This document shows, in pieces, positions 1-7,009 of a stretch of 64,000 nucleotides of DNA. The notes under the pieces were generated by a model, which was not told the DNA's origin, made no database searches, and was given only the letters and a program-made list of their open reading frames with translations. The stretch's first letter is position 1. Each line of letters begins with the position of its first letter. The DNA is from Flavobacterium hankyongi (GTDB lineage: Bacteria; Bacteroidota; Bacteroidia; Flavobacteriales; Flavobacteriaceae). The position numbers and the translations under genes were made by a program. The stretch spans positions 2,790,001 to 2,854,000 of the forward strand of contig NZ_CP085725.1 of NCBI RefSeq assembly GCF_036840915.1. Reading direction: 5' to 3'.

Positions 1-28
1 CTTTTACTCTTGATGCAATGTCTGACAT
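1..28 (-). CDS. acpP: Acyl carrier protein, N-terminal fragment
   Basis: Reading leftward from the ATG at 26-28, the visible codons give MSDIASRVK and then leave the window. This is the usual N-terminus of Bacteroidota acyl carrier protein, the phosphopantetheinylated carrier of fatty acid synthesis. Only nine residues are present, so the Asp-Ser-Leu attachment site cannot be seen. It is divergent from purN, an arrangement common in flavobacteria. The call rests on a short match plus context. Confidence 0.75.
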
Positions 29-58
29 AATCTTTAATTTTAAATTTTAATTAGTTGG

Positions 59-86
59 CAAAAATAAAAAATTTATTTAAAACCAA
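59..86 (-). promoter_or_regulatory. Probable acpP promoter
   Basis: On the minus strand TATTTTTG (66 to 59) matches the Bacteroidota -7 element TAnnTTTG, with TTGG (86 to 83) 16 bp upstream as a possible -33 element. It lies about 30 bp before the acpP start. The -33 match is weak. Confidence 0.4.
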
Positions 87-205
87 GTTTTTTAGTTAAT
101 AAATGTTACTACGAATTTAGAAAATTAATTTAACAAAGGATATCATTTTTAATTATTTGTCATTTATTATTCTTTTTTTTGCGTAATAAAAATTACAGTT
201 GTTGT

Positions 206-237
206 TTGACAATTACTAGTTTGACACACTTTATAAT
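206..237 (+). promoter_or_regulatory. Possible purN promoter
   Basis: TTGACA at 206-211 and TATAAT at 232-237 are 20 bp apart, just before the purN ATG at 247. A second TTGACA occurs at 221-226. The elements look more like a classical sigma-70 promoter than the usual TAnnTTTG type, so the assignment is tentative. Confidence 0.3.
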
Positions 238-246
238 ACTTAATAA

Positions 247-816
247 ATGAAAAGGATTGTAATATTTGCTTCAGGTTCAGGTACTAATGCTGAACAAATC
301 ATATTACATTTTAAAAACAATAATCAAGGAAACGTAGTTGGTGTTCTATCTAACAATCTGCATGCCAAAGTTTTAGAAAAAGCAAAAAATCATGATGTTG
401 AGGCTTTCTCTTTTGATAAAAATGAGCTTTCAGATGGTACTGTTCTTAAAATTGTAGAAAGTTTACAACCCGATTTAATTGTGTTAGCAGGATTTCTTTT
501 GAAATTTCCTTCGGATATAATAAGTAAGTATCCTGAATGTATAATTAATATTCATCCAGCACTTTTGCCTAAATATGGTGGTAAGGGGATGTATGGTATG
601 AATGTACACAAAGCAGTTTTAGAAAATAAAGAGAAAGAAACAGGCATTACTATTCATTATGTAAATGAGCATTATGATGAAGGAGGAATTATTTTTCAGA
701 AAACTGTAAGTATTGAAAATTGTTTAACTCCAGAAGAAGTTGCAATTAAAGTGCAAGAATTGGAACATGAATATTTTCCTGTTGTAGTTGAAAAACTTCT
801 ATTTTCTAACTTCTAA
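247..816 (+). CDS. purN: Phosphoribosylglycinamide formyltransferase (GAR transformylase)
   Basis: PurN transfers a formyl group from 10-formyltetrahydrofolate to GAR, the third step of de novo purine synthesis, in the cytoplasm. The 189-aa length is normal. The N-terminus FASGSGTN is the phosphate-binding loop. The catalytic triad is visible as Asn101 and His103 in INIHPALLPKY and Asp144 in HYDEGG. The ATG at 247 lies directly after a possible promoter. rnhA follows after 9 bp, so the two are probably cotranscribed. No anomalies were seen. Confidence 0.96.
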   Translation: MKRIVIFASGSGTNAEQIILHFKNNNQGNVVGVLSNNLHAKVLEKAKNHDVEAFSFDKNELSDGTVLKIVESLQPDLIVLAGFLLKFPSDIISKYPECIINIHPALLPKYGGKGMYGMNVHKAVLENKEKETGITIHYVNEHYDEGGIIFQKTVSIENCLTPEEVAIKVQELEHEYFPVVVEKLLFSNF

Positions 817-825
817 TTTTATATT

Positions 826-1305
826 TTGTCACATCAAGTTCATATTTATACAGATGGTGCTGCCAAAGGTAATCCCGGAAACGGTGGTTATGGTGTTATT
901 ATGGAGTTAGTGGGGACTAACTATAAAAAAGAGTTTTACGAAGGGTTTCGATTAACTACTAATAATCGAATGGAATTGTTGGCTGTTATTGTAGGTTTGG
1001 AAAAACTTAAAAACCCTGGAATGAAAGTCTTAGTGGTTTCTGATTCTAAATATGTGGTAGATGCTGTAGAAAAAAAATGGGTTTTTGGTTGGGAGAAAAT
1101 AGGATTTAAAGCTAAAAAGAATCCAGACCTATGGATACGTTTTTTAAAAATTTACCGTAAGCACCAAGTTGACTTCAAATGGATAAAAGGTCATAACAAT
1201 CATCCTCAAAATGAGCGTTGTGATGAATTGGCAGTAATGGCTTCTCAGCAATCTGAACTTTCTATTGATGCTTTTTATGAACAAGAAAGCAGTTCAATTT
1301 TATAG
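826..1305 (+). CDS. rnhA: Ribonuclease HI
   Basis: RNase HI cleaves the RNA strand of RNA-DNA hybrids, removing primers and R-loops. The family signature TDGAAKGNPG begins at residue 9. The four acidic metal ligands are Asp10, Glu50, Asp73 and Asp133, with the catalytic His123 in KGHNNHP. The length of 159 aa is typical. The start is a TTG at 826; no ATG lies early enough to keep Asp10. The gene lies 9 bp downstream of purN and probably shares its transcript. Confidence 0.95.
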   Translation: MSHQVHIYTDGAAKGNPGNGGYGVIMELVGTNYKKEFYEGFRLTTNNRMELLAVIVGLEKLKNPGMKVLVVSDSKYVVDAVEKKWVFGWEKIGFKAKKNPDLWIRFLKIYRKHQVDFKWIKGHNNHPQNERCDELAVMASQQSELSIDAFYEQESSSIL

Positions 1306-1352
1306 ATGTTTTTTAATCAATAGATTGATTGTTTTAAATGGGTAAAATCTAA

Positions 1353-1384
1353 TTGGTTTTTACCAAAACAATGTTGTACATTTG
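1353..1384 (+). promoter_or_regulatory. Bacteroidota-type promoter for the PfkB gene
   Basis: TTGG (1353-1356), a 20-bp spacer and TACATTTG (1377-1384) match the -33/-7 consensus. The ATG of the kinase is 26 bp downstream. The -33 element sits in the loop of an imperfect inverted repeat (GGTAAAA at 1341 with TTTTTACC ending near 1364), which could be a weak rnhA terminator or an operator. Confidence 0.6.
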
Positions 1385-1410
1385 CCGCTTAATTTTTTTC
1401 AATTCAATTT

Positions 1411-2337
1411 ATGAATAAATTATTAATTGTTGGAACAGTAGCTTTTGATGCTATTGAAACGCCGTTTGGTAAAACTGATAAAATTTTAGGTGGTGCAGGT
1501 ACTTTTATCGGACTTTCTGCATCACATTTTAACTTACAATCTGCTATTGTTTCTGTAGTAGGTGAAGATTTTCCGCAAGAATATATCGATTTATTAAAAT
1601 CAAGAAATATTGATGTAACAGGTCTTGAGGTTGTAAAAGGAGGAAAAACTTTCTTCTGGAGTGGTCGTTACCACAATGATATGAATTCAAGAGATACTTT
1701 GGCTACCGAATTAAATGTATTAGCTGATTTTAACCCTGTAGTTCCTCAAAACTATCAAAATTCTGATATTGTTTTATTAGGAAATTTACATCCACTAGTA
1801 CAATCAAGTGTTTTAAACCAGTTGACTGAAAAACCTAAGTTAGTAGTGCTTGATACTATGAATTTCTGGATGGACTGTGCATTACCAGAATTATTAGACG
1901 TTATTAAGCGTGTTGATGTTATTACAATAAATGATGAAGAGGCTCGTCAATTATCAGGTGAATACTCATTAGTAAAAGCTGCAGCTAAAATCCATACTAT
2001 GGGACCTAAATATGTGGTAATTAAAAAAGGAGAACATGGAGCTTTAATTTTCCATGGTAAAGAAATCTTCTTTGCTCCTGCTTTACCATTAGCAGATGTG
2101 TTTGATCCAACTGGTGCGGGAGATACTTTTGCTGGAGGATTTGCTGGATTCATAACGCAACAAGGAGATATTTCTTTTGAAACCATGAAAACAGCTATAA
2201 TTCATGGTTCTAATTTAGCATCTTTCTGTGTAGAGAAATTTGGTACAGAAAGAATGGTGAGTTTAACTAAAGAAGAAGTACAAAATCGTTTGAAGCAATT
2301 TAAAGCTTTAACACAATTTGACATAGAATTATCATAA
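1411..2337 (+). CDS. PfkB-family sugar/nucleoside kinase
   Basis: This is a cytoplasmic PfkB (ribokinase-like) kinase that phosphorylates a sugar or nucleoside hydroxyl using ATP; the substrate cannot be read from sequence. The N-terminal GGAGTFIG segment is the substrate-binding lid region. The C-terminal DPTGAGDTFAGGFAGF carries the anion hole and catalytic Asp. The 308-aa length is normal. It has its own promoter and terminator, so it is probably monocistronic. Its position next to purN and a PurF-like gene suggests a link with ribose or nucleotide metabolism, which is inference only. Confidence 0.88.
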   Translation: MNKLLIVGTVAFDAIETPFGKTDKILGGAGTFIGLSASHFNLQSAIVSVVGEDFPQEYIDLLKSRNIDVTGLEVVKGGKTFFWSGRYHNDMNSRDTLATELNVLADFNPVVPQNYQNSDIVLLGNLHPLVQSSVLNQLTEKPKLVVLDTMNFWMDCALPELLDVIKRVDVITINDEEARQLSGEYSLVKAAAKIHTMGPKYVVIKKGEHGALIFHGKEIFFAPALPLADVFDPTGAGDTFAGGFAGFITQQGDISFETMKTAIIHGSNLASFCVEKFGTERMVSLTKEEVQNRLKQFKALTQFDIELS

Positions 2338-2343
2338 ATTTAC

Positions 2344-2367
2344 GCCTCGATTTTCGGGGCTTTTTTT
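2344..2367 (+). terminator. Rho-independent terminator after the PfkB kinase
   Basis: GCCTCGA and TCGGGGC form a 7-bp stem (with one G-T pair) around a TTT loop, followed by seven T. Confidence 0.8.
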
Positions 2368-2439
2368 ATTTTTAGAATTATCGAATTTTAGATAAATGAA
2401 CTGGAATTCAAACAACTATAACTACACAACAACAATACA

Positions 2440-4338
2440 ATGAGTGACGCAATTAAACATGAGTGCGGAATTGCACTTTTGCGATTAAAAAAACCTTTAG
2501 AATACTACAAGCAAAAATATGGCACAGCTTTTTATGGCGTTGAAAAAATGTACCTTCTTCTAGAAAAACAGCATAATAGAGGGCAAGATGGAGCTGGTTT
2601 GGCTAGTATTAAACTAGATGTTGATCCAGGAGAAAGATACATTAGCCGAATTCGTTCAAATCAAGCACAGCCTATTCAGGATATTTTTGGGCAAATCAAT
2701 GCTAGAATCAATCAAGAATTAGAATTACATCCTGAATATAAAGATGATGTTGCACTTCAAAAAGAAAACATTCCTTATGTTGGTGAAGTATTTTTAGGGC
2801 ACGTACGTTATGGTACCTTTGGAAAAAACAGTATCGAAAACGTTCATCCGTTTTTACGTCAAAATAACTGGATGCACCGTAATTTAATTGTAGCTGGAAA
2901 CTTTAACATGACTAATGTAAAAGAGTTATTTGAGGATTTGGTGCAATTAGGACAACATCCAAAACAAATGGCAGATACGGTAACTGTAATGGAAAAGATT
3001 GGTCATTTTCTTGATGATGAAGTCACAGATTTGTACCAAGAATGTAAAGAAAAAGGTTTGTCAAAACAAGAGGCCTCACCTGTTATAGCAGAAAATTTAA
3101 ATATTGCTCGAATTTTAAAAAGAGCATCTAAAAATTGGGATGGAGGTTATGCAATGGCGGGTATGATTGGTCATGGTGATGCATTTGTAACACGTGACCC
3201 CGCAGGTATTCGACCAGCATATTATTACCAAGATGATGAAGTGGTGGTAGTGGCTTCAGAAAGACCAGTAATTCAAACAGTATTTAATGTTCCTTTTGAA
3301 TCAATTCAAGAAATAACACCAGGACATGCATTAATTATTAAAAAAGATGGAAGAGTGCTTGATGAAAAAGTAAGAGAAGCTTCTGTGAAAAAAGCATGTT
3401 CTTTTGAGCGAATTTATTTCTCTCGTGGAAGTGATGCCGAGATTTATCAGGAACGAAAAGATTTAGGCAAACTTATCATGCCATCTGTTCTAAAAGCTGT
3501 TGATAATGATACTGACAATACAGTTTTCTCTTATATACCTAATACAGCAGAGACTTCTTTTTATGGTATGGTCGAAGCGGCAAATGATTTTTTAAATCAA
3601 CGTAAGATATCAGCAATCCTAGAAAATAAAGAGAACTTGTCAGAAGAAAAATTAAAAGAAATTTTATCTGTAAAACTCCGTTCTGAAAAAATTGCGATTA
3701 AAGACGTTAAGCTTCGTACATTTATTACTGAGGATAGTTCTCGTGATGACATGGTTGCTCATGTATATGATGTTACGTATGGTGTCATAAAACCAACAGA
3801 TAATTTAGTGATTATTGATGATAGTATTGTTCGAGGAACTACTTTGAAAAAAAGTATCATCAAAATGATGGATCGATTGAATCCTAAAAAGATTGTAATT
3901 GTTTCTTCTGCGCCACAAATTCGTTATCCAGATTGTTATGGTATTGATATGGCTAAATTGGAAACATTGGTGGCCTTTCAAGCGACGTTAGAGCTTCTAA
4001 AACAGAATAATAAATATCATTTGGTAGAAGATGTATATGCTAAATGTAAAGCGCAAGAACATAAGCAAGATTCTGAAGTTGTGAATTATGTAAATGAGCT
4101 TTATAATCAGTTCACAGATGAGCAAATTTCAGATAAAATAGCTGAAATGTTAACAGAATCATCTGTTAAAGCAGAAGTAAAAATTATTTTCCAATCAGTT
4201 GAAAATTTACACAAAGCTTGTCCAAAGAATTTAGGAGATTGGTATTTCACTGGAGATTATCCAACAGATGGCGGTAATCGTGTGGTTAACCGCGCTTTTA
4301 TGAATTTTTATGAAGGTAAGGATGCAAGGGCGTACTAA
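2440..4338 (+). CDS. Enlarged PurF-like amidophosphoribosyltransferase
   Basis: The protein has an N-terminal class II glutamine amidotransferase domain and a C-terminal phosphoribosyltransferase domain, like PurF, which makes 5-phosphoribosylamine from PRPP and glutamine. Cys9 in HECGIALL would become the catalytic N-terminal Cys after removal of an eight-residue propeptide. LGHVRYGTFG and NFNMTN are typical glutaminase motifs. The PRPP loop is IIDDSIVRGTT near residues 457-467. At 632 aa it is about 130 residues longer than ordinary PurF, with an insertion near residues 365-430 and a C-terminal extension. It could be the housekeeping enzyme or a paralogue; the window cannot decide. Confidence 0.85.
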   Translation: MSDAIKHECGIALLRLKKPLEYYKQKYGTAFYGVEKMYLLLEKQHNRGQDGAGLASIKLDVDPGERYISRIRSNQAQPIQDIFGQINARINQELELHPEYKDDVALQKENIPYVGEVFLGHVRYGTFGKNSIENVHPFLRQNNWMHRNLIVAGNFNMTNVKELFEDLVQLGQHPKQMADTVTVMEKIGHFLDDEVTDLYQECKEKGLSKQEASPVIAENLNIARILKRASKNWDGGYAMAGMIGHGDAFVTRDPAGIRPAYYYQDDEVVVVASERPVIQTVFNVPFESIQEITPGHALIIKKDGRVLDEKVREASVKKACSFERIYFSRGSDAEIYQERKDLGKLIMPSVLKAVDNDTDNTVFSYIPNTAETSFYGMVEAANDFLNQRKISAILENKENLSEEKLKEILSVKLRSEKIAIKDVKLRTFITEDSSRDDMVAHVYDVTYGVIKPTDNLVIIDDSIVRGTTLKKSIIKMMDRLNPKKIVIVSSAPQIRYPDCYGIDMAKLETLVAFQATLELLKQNNKYHLVEDVYAKCKAQEHKQDSEVVNYVNELYNQFTDEQISDKIAEMLTESSVKAEVKIIFQSVENLHKACPKNLGDWYFTGDYPTDGGNRVVNRAFMNFYEGKDARAY

Positions 4339-4357
4339 AAGGATTACGAAACTGCAC

Positions 4358-4422
4358 TTAATCGACTTTTTATGTAATTAATCGACTTTCTTTGGCAACT
4401 GAAACATCAAAATATACTTTTG
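4358..4422 (+). promoter_or_regulatory. Promoter with paired direct repeats, small RNA copy 1
   Basis: Two identical 12-mers TTAATCGACTTT lie at 4358-4369 and 4378-4389, a 20-bp period. Immediately downstream are TTTG (4391-4394), a 20-bp spacer and TACTTTTG (4415-4422), an exact Bacteroidota -33/-7 pair. Direct repeats about two helical turns apart just upstream of the -33 element look like a response-regulator operator (LytTR-type regulators bind such sites). The regulator assignment is inference. Confidence 0.65.
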
Positions 4423-4427
4423 GCATA

Positions 4428-4499
4428 CCATTACATAAGTAGGTTAAGTTTATGGTAGATTTGGGGCAAAAAAGGTAGAACTAAGCGTCTACCTTTTTT
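4428..4499 (+). ncRNA. Candidate small RNA, copy 1 (about 72 nt)
   Basis: A strong promoter predicts a start near 4428, and an intrinsic terminator (AAAAAAGGTAGA at 4468-4479, 8-nt loop, TCTACCTTTTTT at 4488-4499) ends it. Between them a short 5' hairpin (ACCAT 4427-4431 with ATGGT 4452-4456) and an unpaired G-rich segment (TTTGGGGC) can be drawn. The sequence is identical in copy 2. No gene lies downstream on this strand before the convergent sodA, so it is a stand-alone transcript rather than a leader. An 8-codon ORF (4452-4478, MVDLGQKR) lies inside. It may belong to a known flavobacterial RNA motif; this could not be checked. Confidence 0.7.
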
Positions 4500-4593
4500 A
4501 TTTTATTGTTTTCCAATTCTATTTTCTCCTTCAAAAAAAATAGAAAAAAACGCCTAACTAAATTTAGTTAGAAAACAATATTTTTAATCAGAT

Positions 4594-4656
4594 AAACGAT
4601 TATTTTCTCATTTTGACGATTATTTTTGGTTTACCAAAATCAGCAATATACTTTTA
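4594..4656 (+). promoter_or_regulatory. Promoter with paired direct repeats, small RNA copy 2
   Basis: AAACGATTATTT (4594 onward) and GACGATTATTT (4615 onward) form a direct repeat with the same 20-bp period as copy 1. TTTG (4625-4628), a 20-bp spacer and TACTTTTA (4649-4656) form the promoter, with one mismatch in the -7 box. The second CGA core sits 8 bp from the -33 element in both copies. The operator bases differ from copy 1 (CGATT against CGACT) while the geometry is kept. Confidence 0.6.
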
Positions 4657-4661
4657 CCTCA

Positions 4662-4733
4662 CCATTACATAAGTAGGTTAAGTTTATGGTAGATTTGGGG
4701 CAAAAAAGGTAGAACTAAGCGTCTACCTTTTTT
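4662..4733 (+). ncRNA. Candidate small RNA, copy 2 (about 72 nt)
   Basis: Predicted transcript from about 4662 to the terminator stem 4702-4713/4722-4733. It is base-for-base identical to copy 1, although the promoter and upstream repeats have diverged. That pattern suggests the RNA itself is under selection or is kept uniform by gene conversion. It ends 27 bp before the sodA terminator. Confidence 0.7.
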
Positions 4734-4760
4734 ATTGAATTTAATGAATTAATAATAATA

Positions 4761-4793
4761 AAAAAGCGCACTGAAAAACAGTGCGCTTTTTTT
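4761..4793 (-). terminator. Bidirectional terminator downstream of sodA
   Basis: AAAAAGCGCACTG and CAGTGCGCTTTTT form a 13-bp perfect stem around AAAAA. It has T runs in both orientations and lies 17 bp beyond the sodA stop. Confidence 0.9.
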
Positions 4794-4809
4794 ATGTAAA
4801 GAAGTCTTT

Positions 4810-5415
4810 TTATTTTGCTTCCGCGTAACGTCTTGCTACTTCCGTCCAATTAATTACATTAAAGAAAGCTTCAATGTAGTCAGGACGACGGTTTTGATAG
4901 TTGAGGTAATAAGCATGTTCCCAAACATCCATTCCTAAAATTGGAGTTCCGCCACAACCAACGCCAGGCATTAATGTGTTGTCTTGATTTGGAGTTCCGC
5001 AAACTTCTAATTTTCCATCTTTAACACATAACCAAGCCCATCCAGAACCAAATTGAGTTGCTCCAGCTTTAGAAAAAGTTTCTTTGAAAGCAGCAAAACT
5101 TCCAAAAGCAGAATTGATAGCATTAGCTAATTCTCCTGTAGGCTCACCACCGCCATTTGGAGACATTACGGTCCAAAATAAATTGTGATTGTAAAAGCCA
5201 CCACCATTATTGCGAATAGCAGCTTTGGTCATGTCAAGATTTTTAAGAATCTCTTCAATAGATTTTCCTTCTAAATCTGTTCCTGCAATGGCAGCATTTA
5301 GATTTGTTGTGTAAGCATTATGGTGTTTAGAATGATGGATTTCCATTGTTCTAGCATCTATATGTGGTTCTAATGCATCATATGCATAAGGTAATTGTGG
5401 TAACTCAAAAGCCAT
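4810..5415 (-). CDS. sodA: Iron/manganese superoxide dismutase
   Basis: It dismutates superoxide to hydrogen peroxide and oxygen. The ATG at 5415 gives [20 protein letters not shown], the normal N-terminus; an upstream in-frame start would add 12 unsupported residues. The 201-aa chain has metal ligands His27, His77, Asp163 ([10 protein letters not shown]) and His167. Gly73 in the helix and Gln144 in the loop favour a manganese or cambialistic enzyme over a strict iron enzyme. Three cysteines between residues 130 and 154 are unusual for the family. TAATTTTG (5460 to 5453) is a possible -7 box. No secretion signal is present. Confidence 0.96.
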   Translation of the reverse strand: MAFELPQLPYAYDALEPHIDARTMEIHHSKHHNAYTTNLNAAIAGTDLEGKSIEEILKNLDMTKAAIRNNGGGFYNHNLFWTVMSPNGGGEPTGELANAINSAFGSFAAFKETFSKAGATQFGSGWAWLCVKDGKLEVCGTPNQDNTLMPGVGCGGTPILGMDVWEHAYYLNYQNRRPDYIEAFFNVINWTEVARRYAEAK

Positions 5416-5582
5416 ATTATTTATGTTTAAAAGATTAATAATTAAATTCATTCAAAATTAAACATTTAACTTTGTAATTAAAATTTTTTTGGCTGGTTTT
5501 CCTCCTTTTCCGAACAATCTTTTTATTTTTATAGTCAAGATATCAAGGCAGATTTAAATCTATTTTGATTAACACATTCATA

Positions 5583-7001
5583 ATGCGACACGTATATTCT
5601 CTTATTGCAACATTATTATTCTCTTTAGTTGGGTTTTCACAAAACTTTTTTAATTATAAAATCAGTAAACCATATTGTGTGCTTAACTTCATGCAGACTG
5701 CAATTGGGTCACATGGTACATCACCTTCGTTTAAAGATTATATTATTACTGGCGGGCAAAGTGATGATGATTTTAAAACTTTGATTGAAGAATATTCTAA
5801 GTTAAATTTGAATGATGTAATTAATAGAGGAGGATTTCCAGAAGGAAGAAAACAAAGTAATTCGACTTTTGATTTGTTGATTATGAATGCAGTTTCCTCT
5901 AAAGACTTGGAAGAATTTAAATTAAAATGCTTAGGGATTATTCCTTTGGAAACAAATCAAAAGCTATACAAATTGCTTAAAAAAGCAGAAGAAAAGTATG
6001 ATAATTTAATTTGGTTACAAAACAAAAGTAAAATTGAAAAACAGCTTTTTGAACTATCCAAATTTGAAAAAACAAACGTTGATATATTTAATAAAATAAG
6101 AACTTTTTATGATTCTTCTTGGACATCAGATATTCCTTTTCAAGTAGCTATTTATCCAATTCCTGGCGTTAATGGTTTTTCAACAGCAACACCTCATGTA
6201 AATAGTTTGTGTGTTGGAGTTTTTACTGATGAAGTTGATCATGCGTCAAGAAATGGAGTTGTGTTACATGAAATGTGTCACATTCTTTACAGAGAACAAA
6301 AATTAAGTAAGCAATTTGATATTGAAGGATATTTTAACGATAATAACACGTTGTATTCAAAATTTGCCTATTCTTATTTAGACGAAGCTTTGGCAACGGC
6401 AATTGGTAACGGTTGGGCTTATAAATTAATTAATAATAAACTAGATGAAGGAGAATGGTATGCTGATGCAACAATAAATGCATTTGCAAAGGTAATTTAT
6501 CCGATGGTAGAACAATATATGCAAAAAGGTAAGTCTATTGATAGAGATTTTATTAATGAGGCTAGTAGACTTTTTGCGTATAATTTTCCTAAGGCAATTC
6601 AGGACTATTCCATTCTTTTAAACAAAACTACTGTCTATGCAGATGACATGACAGAAATTGAAATAGTTAATAAACTAGGAGATTATTTTCAGGTGTATAG
6701 TTTGAATTTATCTTCACCCATACTTCATAAGTATAGTTTTGAATTTATGGAAAATTCAAAAGATACACAATTGTTTATTATTCATAAAAATCAGCAACAA
6801 ACATTGCTAGAGCTTAAGAAGAAATTTACTCAAATTGATAATTACAAATTTGCTAATCAACCAATGAATTTAAGTTTTTTTGATTCTAAAGGTAGAGCGG
6901 TAATTGTGTTGGTTGTAAACAATAAAGAAGAAATCAAACCTGAGTTGTTAAAAATGAAAAAACAAAGTTTTTTTGATATAAAGCAACCTTTACAATATTA
7001 G
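5583..7001 (+). CDS. Secreted metalloprotease-like protein with HEMCH motif
   Basis: The ATG at 5583 gives MRHVYSLIATLLFSLVGFSQ, a clean Sec signal peptide; the longer reading from 5565 spoils it. HEMCH near residue 229, in the context GVVLHEMCHILY, fits the HExxH zinc-protease signature. A possible third ligand lies in YLDEALATAIGN about 50 residues later, giving a gluzincin-like layout. No known family name could be assigned to the rest of the 472-aa chain. The addA gene begins 8 bp after its stop, so the two may be cotranscribed. Proteolytic activity is inferred, not shown. Confidence 0.7.
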   Translation: MRHVYSLIATLLFSLVGFSQNFFNYKISKPYCVLNFMQTAIGSHGTSPSFKDYIITGGQSDDDFKTLIEEYSKLNLNDVINRGGFPEGRKQSNSTFDLLIMNAVSSKDLEEFKLKCLGIIPLETNQKLYKLLKKAEEKYDNLIWLQNKSKIEKQLFELSKFEKTNVDIFNKIRTFYDSSWTSDIPFQVAIYPIPGVNGFSTATPHVNSLCVGVFTDEVDHASRNGVVLHEMCHILYREQKLSKQFDIEGYFNDNNTLYSKFAYSYLDEALATAIGNGWAYKLINNKLDEGEWYADATINAFAKVIYPMVEQYMQKGKSIDRDFINEASRLFAYNFPKAIQDYSILLNKTTVYADDMTEIEIVNKLGDYFQVYSLNLSSPILHKYSFEFMENSKDTQLFIIHKNQQQTLLELKKKFTQIDNYKFANQPMNLSFFDSKGRAVIVLVVNNKEEIKPELLKMKKQSFFDIKQPLQY

Positions 7002-7009
7002 AGCGCCAA

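Larger units (their letters stand above)
4411..4736 (+). repeat. Tandem pair of about 92-bp direct repeats (small RNA copies)
   Basis: 4411-4502 and 4645-4736 are direct repeats offset by 234 bp. They differ only in five bases just after the -7 element (GGCAT against ACCTC). From 4427/4661 onward 76 bases are identical. Weaker similarity continues upstream through the promoter and paired repeats to about 4358 and 4592. The segment between holds an 18-bp palindrome CTAACTAAATTTAGTTAG at 4554-4571. Confidence 0.93.

Noticed and set aside
206-237. Tandem TTGACA pair before purN as a PurR-like operator
   Set aside because: The repeats are 15 bp apart with no symmetry, and Bacteroidota lack a clear PurR of that type; it was kept only as a weak promoter call.
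1947-2186. Antisense open frame within the PfkB kinase gene
   Set aside because: It is fully inside a well-supported gene, has no promoter or family motif, and mirrors the codon pattern of the true frame. Similar antisense frames (e.g. 12232-12498, 54917-55324, 57235-56876) were left out for the same reason.
4411-4736. Duplicated elements as a transposon remnant or MITE
   Set aside because: There are no terminal inverted repeats or target-site duplications around the units, while each unit has a full promoter and terminator. The small RNA reading explains more.
5565-5582. Upstream ATG for the HEMCH protein
   Set aside because: Starting there adds MINTFI before an otherwise clean signal peptide; the ATG at 5583 fits better.
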